Translations under genes and position numbers: made by a program | Assembly: GCF_964656455.1 (NCBI RefSeq) | Contig: NC_135722.1 | Coordinates: forward strand, 109,994,234 to 110,058,233 | Length of the DNA: 64,000 nt | Source: Halichoerus grypus | Lineage: Eukaryota > Chordata > Mammalia > Carnivora > Phocidae | Direction of reading: 5' to 3' | Notes under the pieces: generated by a model | Databases searched by the model: none | The model's input: only the letters and a program-made list of their open reading frames with translations | What the model was told of the DNA's origin: nothing | Part shown: piece by piece, positions 24,385 to 35,400 of the stretch | Layout of the letters: each line of letters starts with the position of its first letter | How positions within the stretch are numbered: the first letter of the stretch is position 1

Positions 24385-24535
24385 GAGAGGCAAGGTAGTA
24401 TGGTGGTTACACACCGATTCTGAAGGCAGATCACTTGAATTTAAACTCCAGATCCAACATCGATTACAGTCATGACCACGAGAAGTTCCTTAAACTCTCT
24501 ATGCCTCAGTTTTCTCATCACTTGCAGTAACTGAA
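24385..24535 (+). mobile_element. MIR SINE
   Basis: AAGGTAGTATGGTGGTTACACACCG, then TTCTGAAGGCAGATCACTTG and AACTCTCTATGCCTCAGTTTTCTCATCA match MIR head, middle and the TCTGTGCCTCAGTTTCCTCATC box. Confidence 0.85.
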
Positions 24536-24539
24536 GATG

Positions 24540-26690
24540 GTTTCTTTGGGTGAAGTTCAAGGTGCAAACAAGGATCATAACCCGATGTAGGTAGACTGTC
24601 TCATGCCATGATCCCATCTTAATCTCTAAAAGCAGGGAGCAGGGGAATCCCCTCCATCAACCTACAACCGTTCTCTACTGGGGAGAGAGCAGCATTGTTT
24701 CTGTCCCGTGGTTACATCTGAGGGGCTGGAGGTTTGGAGTGCCCTATGACACCGCGAGACCAAGTCAGGTCATGGTCTAGACCAGTAATGGCAGAGCGGG
24801 GACGCGTAGCCAGGCCCTCACTCCCAAAGCCAGGGTTCCTTCCCCATCTCCAGTCCTACCACATGCCCGGCACTTATCTAAGTGCAGTTACTGCGTTTCA
24901 AACCCAGCTGGGTGCATGCTGCATAACCAAAGCCCTAGTGCACTTGTGAGTGGAAGAGCCCCGGGCGGTGTGGGTCTGTCTGATTCCTGGATCCATTTTT
25001 ATGAGGGAATTGCAGATGAATTGGCTTGCCTCACTTTACCCTGTTCTCAAGTGCAATACCCTGTCTTCAACTTGACCCACAAGCTTGAAAGCTGCCAGTT
25101 CCCATGTGCGGTGCTGTAGGTCCTCACGCTGGAGAAGATCACAGCTCACTTCTCCCAGAATCCACACAAAGTGCGTAAAATGGCACGTGCTTCAGGGGGT
25201 GAGGCGCTATCTCACCTGCGTAGCGTATTTTTCCTTGTTTTTTTTATCACCAAATCCTCATTATAACCTCCTCATTCTCCATTTGCATGAAACCCTGAGT
25301 AGCAGAGTCTAGGAAGAAAGCGTCAGGATGTCTGATGCATCCTCACGGCAGACACAATTTTCGAGAAAAGCGCTTGGAGGAATGAACTCGGTAAATAGCA
25401 AAGTCCTGACTTGTCGGCTTGGTATTTAGTCCCCGCACAATCCAGCACCGGCACAGGTCCCACGGGCCCCGCATACAGCTGGCCACTCCTGGCACGGGAC
25501 TTTGCGCCCCGTAGTCCCTCGAGGCCCTGCTGCCTGCGAAGCCCTCCCCCCGTGCCCCCGACCCCCACCACCCTAGGGCTCCTCCTGACTCCATCTCCGA
25601 CAGGACAGACGCCAGGAAGTTTCTGGGCATTTCCTCCCACTCCGAATTCATCGTTCCCTCCATTCTAGCTTTTACTAATCACACGTGAAGTGAGAACCCA
25701 CAATTACGTCCCCTCCACAAGACGGTGAGGCCCCCGAGGGTGAAGACTGTGTCTTTGGTTTCTGCTTCAAATTGTTTTTATTTAATTTCCTTTTTCATTT
25801 TATAATCTGTGCTTATCACACAAACATTCTTTCAGGATAAACTGAAAGATCCCTTAAAATCCCCTCCTATCGATTAACCGGCTGTTGATTTTCCGTTGGC
25901 CTTCCTAGCGGCCCTGTGGGTGTTTACCCAGCTTCACCAGCTCCTGGCACAGAACAGATAACACGCTAGTAAGAGCTGCTAGACCCTGACCTGCACGTGG
26001 GCTGGGTGTTTGTTTTCATTATCTCACCGATAATGAGGGAAGAGCTGTGTATCCTCATTCCCAGGCCAAAGGTCTGAGCACTGGGGTGCAGGTAGGTCCG
26101 ACAAGGGCCACCTCAGCCTCCAGGGCTCTGTTTGCAAACACCCCCCACCTGGCCTCTCCGAGCAACCTTGTCACCTGTCCCCTCACACCGGACATTCCAT
26201 CCCCTGCATGGGCTGGATGCTTTATCGGTTAAGGAATGTGTATCTTAGGGATGCAAATCATTTCAAAATCCAAAAGACTGTTACCACAACAAAAAACCCC
26301 AACCAGAGAGATGAATGCTGCTCAGAAGGGCAGGAAGCATGGTGACCATGGCCTCGGTTTCCCCTCCGTGCAGTGACAGCAGGGCCCACGGTGTGCATCT
26401 AACTCCTATTCTTCCTCTCATTCACTCCTCTGGCCGGAGACCCTGACGTCTTGGACTGATCAAATCAAAACATTTTAGCACGGTCAACAAATACCTCACA
26501 TCAGTCTGAGAAATTCTTTGAAATTGCACAGATCTGTGACCTTGGAGAATTTGATAAACCAGCCTCCCACGGTCTCTGGCCACAGTCTTTCCTCTTAATC
26601 CATTTAAGGTGACGAGGTGACTTGCTGAGAGCTACTGGTTTGCTGGCAGTGTGTTCAGTCTTGAGCGTGTTGCTAAAATCCAGCTTCATC
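24540..26690. other. Unassigned stretch
   Basis: No gene is recognised. 25340-25680 is GC-rich with overlapping proline-rich frames on both strands (85-106 codons), best read as chance. 25740-25870 is AT-rich. 26500-26690 may belong to a conserved non-coding block described with the octamer palindrome. Confidence 0.45.
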
Positions 26691-26700
26691 AAGTTACAAG

Positions 26701-26761
26701 TAATTAGCGTGCAGCCCATCACCTGGAGTGCCATTATGCAAATTTGCATATGGCTCAGCTG
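26701..26761. promoter_or_regulatory. Candidate enhancer core: octamer palindrome with E-boxes
   Basis: A 16-bp perfect palindrome TATGCAAATTTGCATA (26735-26750) contains two opposed POU octamers, ATGCAAAT and ATTTGCAT. Within 61 bases there are also TAATTA (26701-26706) and three E-boxes: CACCTG (26720-26725), CATATG (26747-26752) and CAGCTG (26756-26761). POU, homeodomain and bHLH factors are known to bind such sites. That this is an active enhancer is inference from clustering only. Confidence 0.4.
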
Positions 26762-27716
26762 CACGGTTTGCACAAATATTTATCATCGTCCTAAAGCCTG
26801 CCTTGCAAAGAGAAAGCAGGCCACGTGGTATTCTATCAGTGTACATCCCGTCTTCGAAACCAGAAGTGAGCAGGCTGTGTGTATCGAGGACACTAAAACT
26901 TCCCGAAGGACATATCCTCTTGCTAGTCCTTCATGGAGAGGGAAGTTTAAAGGAACCTTTAAGGAACCTTAAGTCAGAAAAAAACATGGGTGCTATTTTC
27001 AAATATGTGGAGGGTCATCAAGTAGAAAAGAAAACAAACATGACTTGCGTGTTCTAGAAGGCCACGTTGGAATACGTGGGTCAGAGTTGACCGGTTACAG
27101 AGAGACCGCTCTCAACCCAGTCTGAGGTGGGACGTAAAGCCAAGGGGACTATTCCTGGGAAGGTAGACTTCTCTTGCTGCTTCTGTATAAAGGGTTTCTA
27201 TACATTAAATTTATGAATTTTTATTTTTTTTTACCAAATGAATCCAATATGCAGTTGAATGTGTTTCTTTCAAAACTGTCACCCTGGAAGGTTTAAGTTA
27301 CTGCAGAGAGCCTGCCCTTGACCAGAAGAGTAGGAGAACACTCCTCTGAGCCCATGGACCCTGTCTGTTTTCCTGAATTCACATAGCAAGAGCAAGTCCT
27401 CGATATTTGATTCCCAAATTGGTCAAAAGGTATCCAGACCCATCGCTCTGTCCTGGATGAAGTGACTAATGGAGCTGGGTGACACTTTTGATGAATAAGA
27501 ATGTCAAAGTCAAAATGAAAAAGGTACTTGAAATTTTGAGTTGAAGCCATTTAGATTTCTAAAAGCAATTCTTGCTGAGAGGTCCCCCCATGCCCTTCTC
27601 AATCCTGCTAACCAACTTGGGGAATAGAGGGTCAGCTACTCATCTAACCAGGAAATATTGTCAGTATGTTCTTCTCTCATGACTCAAACAAAAATAGAAC
27701 AAAAGAGCATGGTGTC
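26762..27716. other. Unassigned AT-rich stretch
   Basis: No gene or named repeat is recognised. Frames of 109-116 codons at 26622-27057 overlap each other in different phases and look spurious. Confidence 0.45.
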
Positions 27717-28275
27717 ATGTATAAAAAATACAAAATACCAATTCAAAGGAATACATGTTTGCACCCAGATGTTTATAGCCACATTATTTACAATAGCCAA
27801 ACTATGGAAACAGCCCAAGTGTCTATTGACTGATGAATGAATAAAGAGGTGATGTATACACACACACACACACACAGTGGAATATTACTCAGCCATAAAA
27901 AAAGAATAAAATCTTGCCATTTGCAACAATGTGGATGGAGCTAGAGAGTATTAAGTGAAATAAGTCAGAGAAAGACAAATACCATAAGATTTCACTCATG
28001 TGTAATTTAAGAAGCAAAACGAATTAGCAAAGTGGGGGGGTGGCCGAGAGAGACAAACCAAGAAACAGACTCTGAACTACAGAGGACACACTGATGGTGA
28101 CCAGAGGGGAGGTGGGCAGGGGGATCGGGGAACAGGGGACGGGGATGAAGGAGCATACCTGTCGTGCGTGATGAGCACCAGGTGATGTAAGGAAGTGTTG
28201 AATCAGTATATTGTCCACCTGCAACAATATTACACTATATGTTAATTGGAATCAAAATTAAAAACTTGAAAAAAT
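27717..28275 (+). mobile_element. L1 3' end, 5'-truncated
   Basis: Starts with AAAATACCAATTCAAAGG and GATGTTTATAGCCACATTATT, passes an (AC)n run at 27857-27876 and GGAATATTACTCAGCC. It continues with TGGATGGAGCTAGAGAG, ACAAATACCATAAG, CAGACTCTGAACTACAGAG and the AACAATATTACACTATATG tail of carnivoran L1. Possible imperfect target duplication: AGCATGGTGTC (27706-27716) and AACATGGTCTC (28276-28286), 9 of 11 matching. No usable coding frame remains. Confidence 0.88.
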
Positions 28276-28339
28276 AACATGGTCTCCCACGCCAGCGATG
28301 CTCTAGGAGTGCCCAGGAATGGAAAGGGGTGAAACGTGA

Positions 28340-28500
28340 CCACTGGATCTGGGTTCTCACCATGGCTCTGCTACCCCCGCTGGGTCACAGGGACAGCTGC
28401 CTTCACCTCTCTGAGATGGCTTCCTCCCCTGTGAAAGCAGAATGATGGCAAGTATTTCAAAGGGAGGTTATTGGAATTTAAGTATTTCAGAAGTAGTCAG
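28340..28500 (+). mobile_element. MIR SINE fragment
   Basis: GGATCTGGGTTCTCACC, then ATGGCTCTGCTACC, CTTCACCTCTCTGAG and GGCTTCCTCCCCTGTGAAA follow the MIR order from the GGGTTCGAATCC block to the TTTCCTCATCTGTAAAA block. Confidence 0.7.
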
Positions 28501-28895
28501 TATCGTTCCAGGCATGGGCTAAGCCCCCAGCCTGCCACGGCTGCTGTAATTATTACCAGTGTTATTTTCATTCTAAATCAACTTGCACTTCCTCACTTCA
28601 TCCTTTCTGCTTTGCCGAATTTTAAAAGTTTGCAAAAATACATTTTAATCACCCTCCAAGTTTCCAGCCCCCTACAATCCTCTTGAAGGGACTCCCTCCA
28701 AGTATGTGTGGCTGCCTTGTTACGCACAACATGGAGGTTAGAAAACAAAGCTGTTTCTAGAACAAGGTTTATCATCCACTGAACACAGACCCCACGGAGG
28801 TTTCCGATATCACACAGTGTACAAGCTCATAAAAATTCAGATAAATTTTTACAAGATTTGGGACAAGGTTATTGGGTTGGCTGTCAACACAAGAC
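28501..28895. other. Unassigned stretch
   Basis: No gene or repeat is recognised. Confidence 0.45.
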
Positions 28896-29100
28896 CGGGA
28901 GTGCGGACACTCCTGGCTGGGACGCACCCTCTCACTGGCTCTGACTTCGGGTGAGCGGCTAAACCTGTGTGTTCTCCCCTTCAAACTGGGTATAATAATG
29001 GGACTGACCTTACGGAGTTGGAGTGAGACCAGGATGAGTGGAAACCTCGTACTCAGCACAGCGCTGGGCACAGAGTGGGGCCCAACAAGCAGTAGCTGTG
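28896..29100 (+). mobile_element. MIR SINE fragment
   Basis: CTGGCTCTGACTTCGGGTGAG, then CTTCAAACTGGGTATAATAAT, CTTACGGAGTTGGAGTGAG and ACTCAGCACAGCGCTGGGCACAGAG fit the MIR order down to its AGTGCCTGGCACATAG block. Confidence 0.65.
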
Positions 29101-30638
29101 GTTCGTGATTTCGGCAGTCCGCTGGAGGGGAGACATGGGTTTAAGATCATGAAAGAGTAATCAGGATAGTGGATGGCATGTGGAATGTCACAGAACAGAG
29201 CTCTCCTTGTGGCATCCACGTTGGTTCATTCACGTCCTCCGTCCTTCATTAAGTCCAGAGTGTGGTCCAGACGCAGGGACAGGCGTGCTAGGGAGGGGAC
29301 CCCTGCGACCCGCGTAAAGGGCCACCCGCGGGTGGAGACCCTCAGGCTTTAAGTCCAACACAAACTACCTTTAAAATCACTTTCTAATACCATTAAATAT
29401 TTTTGCCAAATTCTATTTGTTTCTAACGCATAGAAAGCCGATGCGTGGTTCATCAGTACAGAATACGCTGATCTGTGGTCCAGCTCGTCAGGCTCCTACT
29501 CATCCGTTAGGACCCAACTCCGGAGTGTAGGGGGCTCAGTGAAGCTCGCGTTGGCTTCCCCTGCCCTCTGCTGGCGTCCCACGGTAGGAACCGTGTGGGT
29601 GCTGCTCGCCGCGCCGTCCTACAGGGGAGCGCCCTGTACCGCGGGGACCGTCCCAGTGTCGCCGTCCCTGCGGGTGCACTCTATCATTTGTGCATCCCGA
29701 CTGCAGACCCGAGACCTTATTGAGAAGACGTAATTCCACACCGAAGAGGCTTTCGATGCCTGCCAATCTAGCAGGAATGGGAAGCAGATTGTCCAAACAT
29801 GCACAATTACAAAACCAAATGATCCGTCACTTGGGATTTGTAAAGAGAACGGTTGTCACTCCCACCCTCCTCTGCAAGAGGATGATGATAAACACATCCC
29901 CAGCCCGGAAGTGCTGGGCGAGTCCACGGCAGGATGTGCAAGTGATACCAACTAGGAAAGGACGGGGTGTGCAGGGACTTCAGACCTGAAAATGACTTTG
30001 GAGACCACTTCTACCTCTGCGGCCTCCATACTGCAAACAACAGGCCCTATTTTCCACCTGGGAATACTAATGAGTCACGTCACTGTGTTCAAATCCCCGT
30101 GCGGGACGATTGGCGGGCCCCATTTCCTCCCCTCGCCTGTGGTTTGGGGGGCATGAGTTTACAACCCTAGCAAAGAGCAGGCTGCCTTCCCCAAAGCGTT
30201 GCTGCGTGTGGAACCCCTGAGTAGGGGAAGGGCCCCCAGTCAAAGAGAAAGGGTTTAGGTGCCTTCAGAGAAGCCACACAATGCGACTTGAGCTAACAGG
30301 GCTAAGTTATGGCGGATCAGCGCCGCGGCGGATGGATGGCTGTCCTGGGAGGCCTCTGAGAGACCCAGCAGGACGATGAGAAAGGCCGGGAAGGCGCGAG
30401 CGCCAGAGGGAACGGCGCAGTTGGCCCCTCAGGCTGTTGTACAACCTAAGAAGCTGGCCGGCTAGGTCTCCTCGCAAGGCTTCTGAGATCGCTGTCAAAC
30501 GGCGCTGCGGACACTTTTCAGAAGCAGCCTGCCGGCCTCCTGGTAGAGACAACTGGGAATGCAGCGCGGCTTCCTGGGAAAAACCAGCCCGCAATCCCAG
30601 CTTAGCCCCTTATTAAACCTCAGACTTCTGATCCAGGT
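29101..30638. other. Unassigned stretch with GC-rich patches
   Basis: A GC-rich patch at 29540-29700 contains the CTCF-like motif described separately. Another at 30300-30560 has about 20 CpGs. No exon or repeat family is recognised. Confidence 0.45.
29561..29574 (-). promoter_or_regulatory. CTCF core motif (predicted)
   Basis: On the reverse strand the sequence reads CCAGCAGAGGGCAG, a full match to the widely used CTCF core CCASYAGRKGGCRS. It lies in a small CpG-containing GC-rich patch, typical for CTCF sites. Occupancy is unknown. A genome has many unbound matches. Confidence 0.5.
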
Positions 30639-30639
30639 A

Positions 30640-30765
30640 TTAATGATTCGAGCCCTGGGGTCCTCATGTGTGAGACGGGGTAATAACCACTTTCTAGGGC
30701 CATTGGGAAGGCGGCATATATAGATATTGGCACAAGGTCACACGCAGTAAATGCTGGATTTTCAC
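30640..30765 (+). mobile_element. MIR SINE fragment
   Basis: GATTCGAGCCCTGGGGTCCTCA, then TGTGAGACGGGGTAATAACC and a TTGGCACAAGGTCACACGCAGTAAATGCTGG tail fit the MIR 3' half (AATGGGGATAATAAT, then TGGCACATAGTAAGCGCT). Confidence 0.6.
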
Positions 30766-31279
30766 ACAACTGCTCGTGGTATGATCATGATCTGCCACCT
30801 CTCCAGCTAAATGTCCACCAACATCTCGCCAACCATGTCCTCTTCGATGCTGGGCACGGCTGGGTGTGTTTGTAGAAGCAGTTCTGGGAATTGTCCTAAA
30901 CTGAGTTTTTAGTCCAATCTTCAATGCCAAATTTCAGACACCTTGGAATTGGCAGTGTATACGTATCGTCCTACTTTCCACTTGACTTAGATGGTAAGCA
31001 AGCCGTAGACTGCGAGGTCCCGGGAGGAAGATGGGCTTCGAGAGCGCCCGGGCAGACCGCAGACAGCTCTGCGCAGTGACCACACACAGAGCCCCAGGAG
31101 AGGGGTTGGAGCAGAAGTGAACCCCGGAGAATTCTCAGCCTTGGGTAAGGATGTGAACGATACAACAGAGACCGTGTCTCCCCCCAAACCCGCTATGCAC
31201 TCGCCATGTGCAGGTGTGATGAGCCAGCTGAGGACAAAGTCACTAGGAGCTCCTGCTCTTAGACCACCCGCCTTCATGA
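30766..31279. other. Unassigned stretch
   Basis: No gene or named repeat is recognised. Confidence 0.45.
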
Positions 31280-31404
31280 GGGGAAAGGTGACAGACGAAT
31301 AAACACGGAGACCCATGAAGATGAGGCCACTAGAAGAGGGAAAGCAGTTAAATGGGGCAAAGAATGTCAGGTGCTGGGAGGAGGGAGAAGTTGCCATTTT
31401 AAGA
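31280..31404 (-). mobile_element. L2 fragment (left half), antisense
   Basis: GACAGACGAATAAACACGG, then GGGCAAAGAATGTCAGGTGCTGGG and GCCATTTTAAGATGATC resemble the antisense L2 block that continues TTTTAAATAGGGTGGTCAGGGAAGGCC. The continuation is found only after the inserted L1, at 31920, which supports a single L2 split by the L1. Confidence 0.55.
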
Positions 31405-31416
31405 TGATCATTAAAA

Positions 31417-31907
31417 ATATTGCTCAGCCATTAAAAAGAAGGAAATCTTGCCGTTTGTGACCACATGGATGGACCTCGAGGGCTTTACGTGAAGTGAAAT
31501 AAGTCAGATGTGGACAAATACTGTATGAGCTCACTTCTACGTGGAATCTAAAACAAAACTCCTGGAAAGAGAGCTTAGACTTGTTACCAGCAGCAGGAGG
31601 TGGGGGTGGGGAAACCGGATGAAGCTGTCGAAGAGGCATGGCTCCAGGAATGATAAGGACTGGGGATGTGACGGGACTCTGGCTCACACGGCTGTAGAGC
31701 GTGTGTGAGGTTGGAAGTAGACTCCAAGGGTCCTCATCACAAGGAAAAAAACTTTTTTTTTTTTTTTTTTGCTATCTATCTGTATGAGATGGATAGAACT
31801 AAACCCCAATAATCACTTTGCAACATGTGTGGGTCAAATCATTACACTGTACCCCTTAAACGTACACAGTGCTGTATTTCAACTCTATCTCAAGAATAGT
31901 AAAAACT
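31417..31907 (+). mobile_element. L1 3' end inserted in an L2
   Basis: ATTGCTCAGCCATTAAAAAG, then CACATGGATGGACC, AAATAAGTCAG, a T18 run at 31753-31770, and CATTACACTGTACCCCTTAA followed by CAGTGCTGTATTTCAACTC and TATCTCAAGAATAG. These are the 3' UTR of an L1 type common in carnivores and ungulates. A perfect 12-bp target duplication, TGATCATTAAAA, lies at 31405-31416 and 31908-31919. The element is heavily 5'-truncated and non-coding. Confidence 0.88.
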
Positions 31908-31919
31908 TGATCATTAAAA

Positions 31920-32560
31920 TGGTGAAGGGAAAGCCTGACCAGAAGGTGCTATTTAAGGGGATACCAAGAGGAAGTGAAGGGAAAAAGCCCCGTGGGTATC
32001 TGGGGGAGGCGGGCGTCCGGCATAGGAAACAGCAGATACCCCTGGAAACATTTGAACAGAAGGACATGGTAGGAATTGTATTTTTGAAAGCCGATCCAAG
32101 AGAAAGGGGACAGTGTCATGGCGCACGGTCCTACCGGGAAGGGCGTTAGGAAGCAGTCTGGACGTGTTCTGAAGAGAGGGCCACGTGGATTTTTCAGTGG
32201 ATGTGGGACACGAGGGAGTCACGGGTAATGCTACCTTGTGCTTTGGAATCTGGCAGAGTGAAGGTGCTGTTCACTGCGTTGAAGAAGACGGAGGAAGGAG
32301 CGGGTTTGGGGGGAAGCGGGAGGAGGGTTCCAGTGTAGACAGGTAGGTTTGAAAGGTGTACCAGACGCCTAAGTGGAGGTGTTGAGGAGGTAGTTGGGTT
32401 CAAGTCTACAGTCCAGGGGAAAGGTCTGGGGTGTCGATACAGAACTAGGCGCCCTTAGTTTATGGATAACATTTAAAGCCATGGTGCCATTAAACGAGGT
32501 CCCTGAGGGAATGCACAGAGACTGGCAAGAGCAGGACTTGGAGGATTCCGACCTTGCTCA
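31920..32560 (-). mobile_element. L2 (LINE2) relic, antisense
   Basis: TGGTGAAGGGAAAGCCTGACC, then GGAGCGGGTTTGGGGGGAAG, CCTAAGTGGAGGTGTTGAGG, TAGTTGGGTTCAAGTCTACAG and AGGGGAAAGGTCTGGGGTG. These match the antisense of the L2 reverse-transcriptase region as I remember it. The sense strand would encode RT sequence near its YADD box, but here it is diverged and full of stops. Ancient and inactive. Confidence 0.75.
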
Positions 32561-33895
32561 GTAGTCAGAGCAGAACAAGACAGAGGTAAACAGTTGCATC
32601 TCCCTACACCCTCTGGGGTGTACAAGGGGTTCCAGAATTTCTGCGTGTTCCGGGGCACACACGGAAAGTAGGCAATGGTGCTGCTGGTAAGCCTGGAAGG
32701 GAAGGTGGCTGCACTGGGCATCAGTGGTCCTCAGGGGGGAGCTACAGCAGACGCAAGGGAGATACTCAGCCCAAGCAAGGACCAAGGCGTGAGGGACTGC
32801 CTCCTCAGGCTCCGGCTCTACCGTGGCCTCACTAAACCGAGGTCTTGAGCTGCAGACTTAGCCATCAGATGCCAGGGGGTTCCCCTGGCCTGAGGAAACC
32901 CGGGCGAGCTGGGTCTAGAGGGGCCAAGAAAGCGCTAGGCGCACAGCTCCGCGATTGCCCTGCCTCCTCAACAGACGCATCTAAACTCAACCACGAGTTT
33001 CTCTTCACATGAATTTCAAACATTTCAGCGGTAAAGGATTTGGGAGTCTTCAATACACTTCTCGCAGGAGCTTTCAAAGACCTGTATCCATTTGCTTCTT
33101 CCCTACCCAAGAATTTAGAAGTGTGTTAGGGAGACCACCTATTTTCCTCACATATGCATAGGTAAGAGGCCCTCCCCCAGACTCCGGAAACAGCCCCCAG
33201 CAGGTGAGGCACCTCGAAAGTTCTGCGTGGAAGCTTCTCTACCTACAAACAATTGTAAAAATCCATCAAATCAAGCAGCCCCTTGGATTACTAAATCCCG
33301 CATTCTGGCTAGTAACCAAAGCTTTAAATGGTAACTAATAAATCCTTTAATCTGCTGTTTACGTTTAACTTCAATTTTTAATTGAAGTACTGCTCTAAGT
33401 TTTCTTCCTAAGTTGCCAGTGGAAAATGAAGGCAGAACATTTCTTCCTCCAGGGAAAAATGAAAGACTCACAGAACACAAACGTAATTTAACTGGGTGAT
33501 AGACGCTGCCATCCTGAAATAAACCCACAGTCTCTGCTGCTAACAGTTACCTTGCTTGTTTGACTTGTAAACCACCGTTCGTGAAGGAGTTCATCATTCC
33601 TCCCTGCAGCAGATATTAACCTACACTTGGCCTTTGTCCGAGTTTTCCATTTTAAATCACTAAGGAACACCTAGAGCTAGAACACTAAATAAATAGGAAG
33701 GGAGGTACGGCAATCAGTGGTTTGCTTCATTTTCTGAGACCAGACACCGTATTCCAGAGCCAACCCGCCCCAGTCCCGTCCATTTGAGCGATGCCTACTT
33801 TCTCCTGCGTCTCGGGAAGCAGCACCATTTACCCCCAGCAAGAGCCCCCGCTGTTATTCTCTTCATCTCTCCGAAACATCATCTCTTCCAGGGAG
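32561..33895. other. Unassigned stretch
   Basis: No gene or named repeat is recognised. AT-rich from 33240 to 33480. Confidence 0.45.
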
Positions 33896-34510
33896 CCCGG
33901 ACCATGCCACCTCCCGCAGAGTTCTCAGTCCTTCCCCTCCGCTCAACTCCTACCTCTGATTCCTTCCCTGGGGGCCCTTCGTCCTCCAGCTCTTGGATTC
34001 TTGCCATTATTTCCACACTGGGGTCCCCACCACTAACCACTTCTCATCTTTCCTCTTCATTGCCGTGAAACTGGCCTTTCAGAAATGCAAATTTGATCAA
34101 ATCGCTTCTTGCCTTCCCTCTGTGCAATCTCTCAGTAGCTTCACCTTGACCAGAGCGAGACCCCACGTCCTCACCGTAACTGTCCTCACCTCGCCTGGCC
34201 CCCCTGAACTCCTTCCTCTTCACTGTGTCCTTGACGCCCGTCCCCTCTGACAGGATGTCCAAGCGCTGCCTCCTTTCTAATCTCCTGTCTAATCTGCCGC
34301 AGGCTCCAGGCCATCAGCGCGGGCACTTTGCTTATGTGTGTTACCGCGGATCCTCCCACAGTCCACCTGTCATGTTAGTGACCTCACGCAACTGTGCGCT
34401 GGGTGCCCTTCTTTGTCTCTAGGTTCTCACCTCCTCAAGGATTGGGCCAAGTTTGGGATGGTGATCTCCAGTGCTTATGTAGAGCACTGAGCAAATTATT
34501 GAATCATTTT
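33896..34510 (+). mobile_element. L2 (LINE2) 3' region
   Basis: AAATGCAAATTTGATCAAATCGC, then CTCTCAGTAGCTTCACCTTG, CTCGCCTGGCCC and a right part ending CTCACCTCCTCAAGGATTGGG. These fit L2 sense order (AAATCTGATCATGTCACTCC, then CAGTGGCTCCCCATTG, CTGGC block, CTCCATGAGGGCAGGGAC). Overlapping proline/serine-rich frames of 80-94 codons are by-products. Boundaries are approximate. Confidence 0.65.
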
Positions 34511-34990
34511 TCAGCACTTATAGAATTAAGGAAATTAATATAAGAATACACTAAAATCTAGGTTGACATTACTCATCACCATCTGATAAATTGCCATCTG
34601 ATTCAACTGAGAGTTTGGCACAAAAGTGAACATGGTGTTACCGTAAAGATTTCCACCGTGAACATCTACAAATAGACATCTGTGTGCGTGCGTGCACACA
34701 CACACACCCCTACAAATAGACTCCCGACTGAGGAAGAAAGACTATCAACATATAACAGGAGTGTATCAGAAACTTAACTTACCTGCTAGTTATAATACTC
34801 CAGTGGCATAAACAACGAAAAGTGTATTCTTAAATGAAATTTGAGGGGAGAGAGACAGGGCAGGGCTGATAGTCCAGCTCTAGCCCACCAGTACCTCCAC
34901 AAGATCATCTGGGACCGAAACACAGAAAATAGAATTAGTCATTCAAGCGTCCTGCTCGATTTCTATTTTGTATTACTTTTAGTATATGCT
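34511..34990. other. Unassigned stretch with short (CA)n
   Basis: A (CA)n run of about 14 bases at 34694-34707 follows TGTGTGCGTGCGTG. Otherwise AT-rich and unassigned. Confidence 0.5.
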
Positions 34991-35155
34991 TCATCATTCT
35001 ACTTGTATTACCCATTTAGTACTCATGACAACCTTATGAGACAGTTATATGCTTATCCCAATTTTTACAAATGAACTCCAGCATTAAGTACAAAAGGCGG
35101 AGTAATTTCCCCCCAGGTTACACAGCTAATAAGGGCTAGAAATGTGGATGTAGGT
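34991..35155 (-). mobile_element. MIR SINE, antisense
   Basis: CATTTAGTACTCATGACAACC, then TTATCCCAATTTTTACAAATG and CCCAGGTTACACAGCTAATAAGGG match the antisense MIR blocks TAATCCTCACAACAACC, CCCATTTTACAGATG and AAGGTCACACAGCTAGTAAGTGG. Confidence 0.8.
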
Positions 35156-35199
35156 ATGTACCTAAGAAAGGTTAGTTCCTTGGCTAAAAAGATCCTTCT

Positions 35200-35400
35200 T
35201 ATTTAAAGACTGTGTTTATTAATTGAACAAATATTGACTGAACATTTACTATTTTCCAGATAATAGGTTAGGTTCTGAAGAATTTATTAGTGAACAAGAG
35301 GGAGAAGGTTTCTGCCCACATAGACATCACATTTCAAGAGCAGACAACAAAGAATAAGTAAACAAAGAGATTATGGATGGTGAACAGTACGTTAAGCAAT
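35200..35400 (-). mobile_element. L2 3' end, antisense
   Basis: AATTGAACAAATATTGACTG, then AACATTTACTATTTTCCAGA, TTAGTGAACAAGAGGGAGAAGG and AACAAAGAATAAGTAAAC are the usual antisense L2 3' end (CAACAAATATTTATTGAGC, then CTACTATGTGCCAGGCAC, GTGAACAAAACAGAC). Confidence 0.75.

Noticed and set aside
31753..31770. T18 run as a reverse-strand SINE tail
   Set aside because: It lies inside the L1 3' UTR, whose consensus has a T-run at this point; no SINE body follows.
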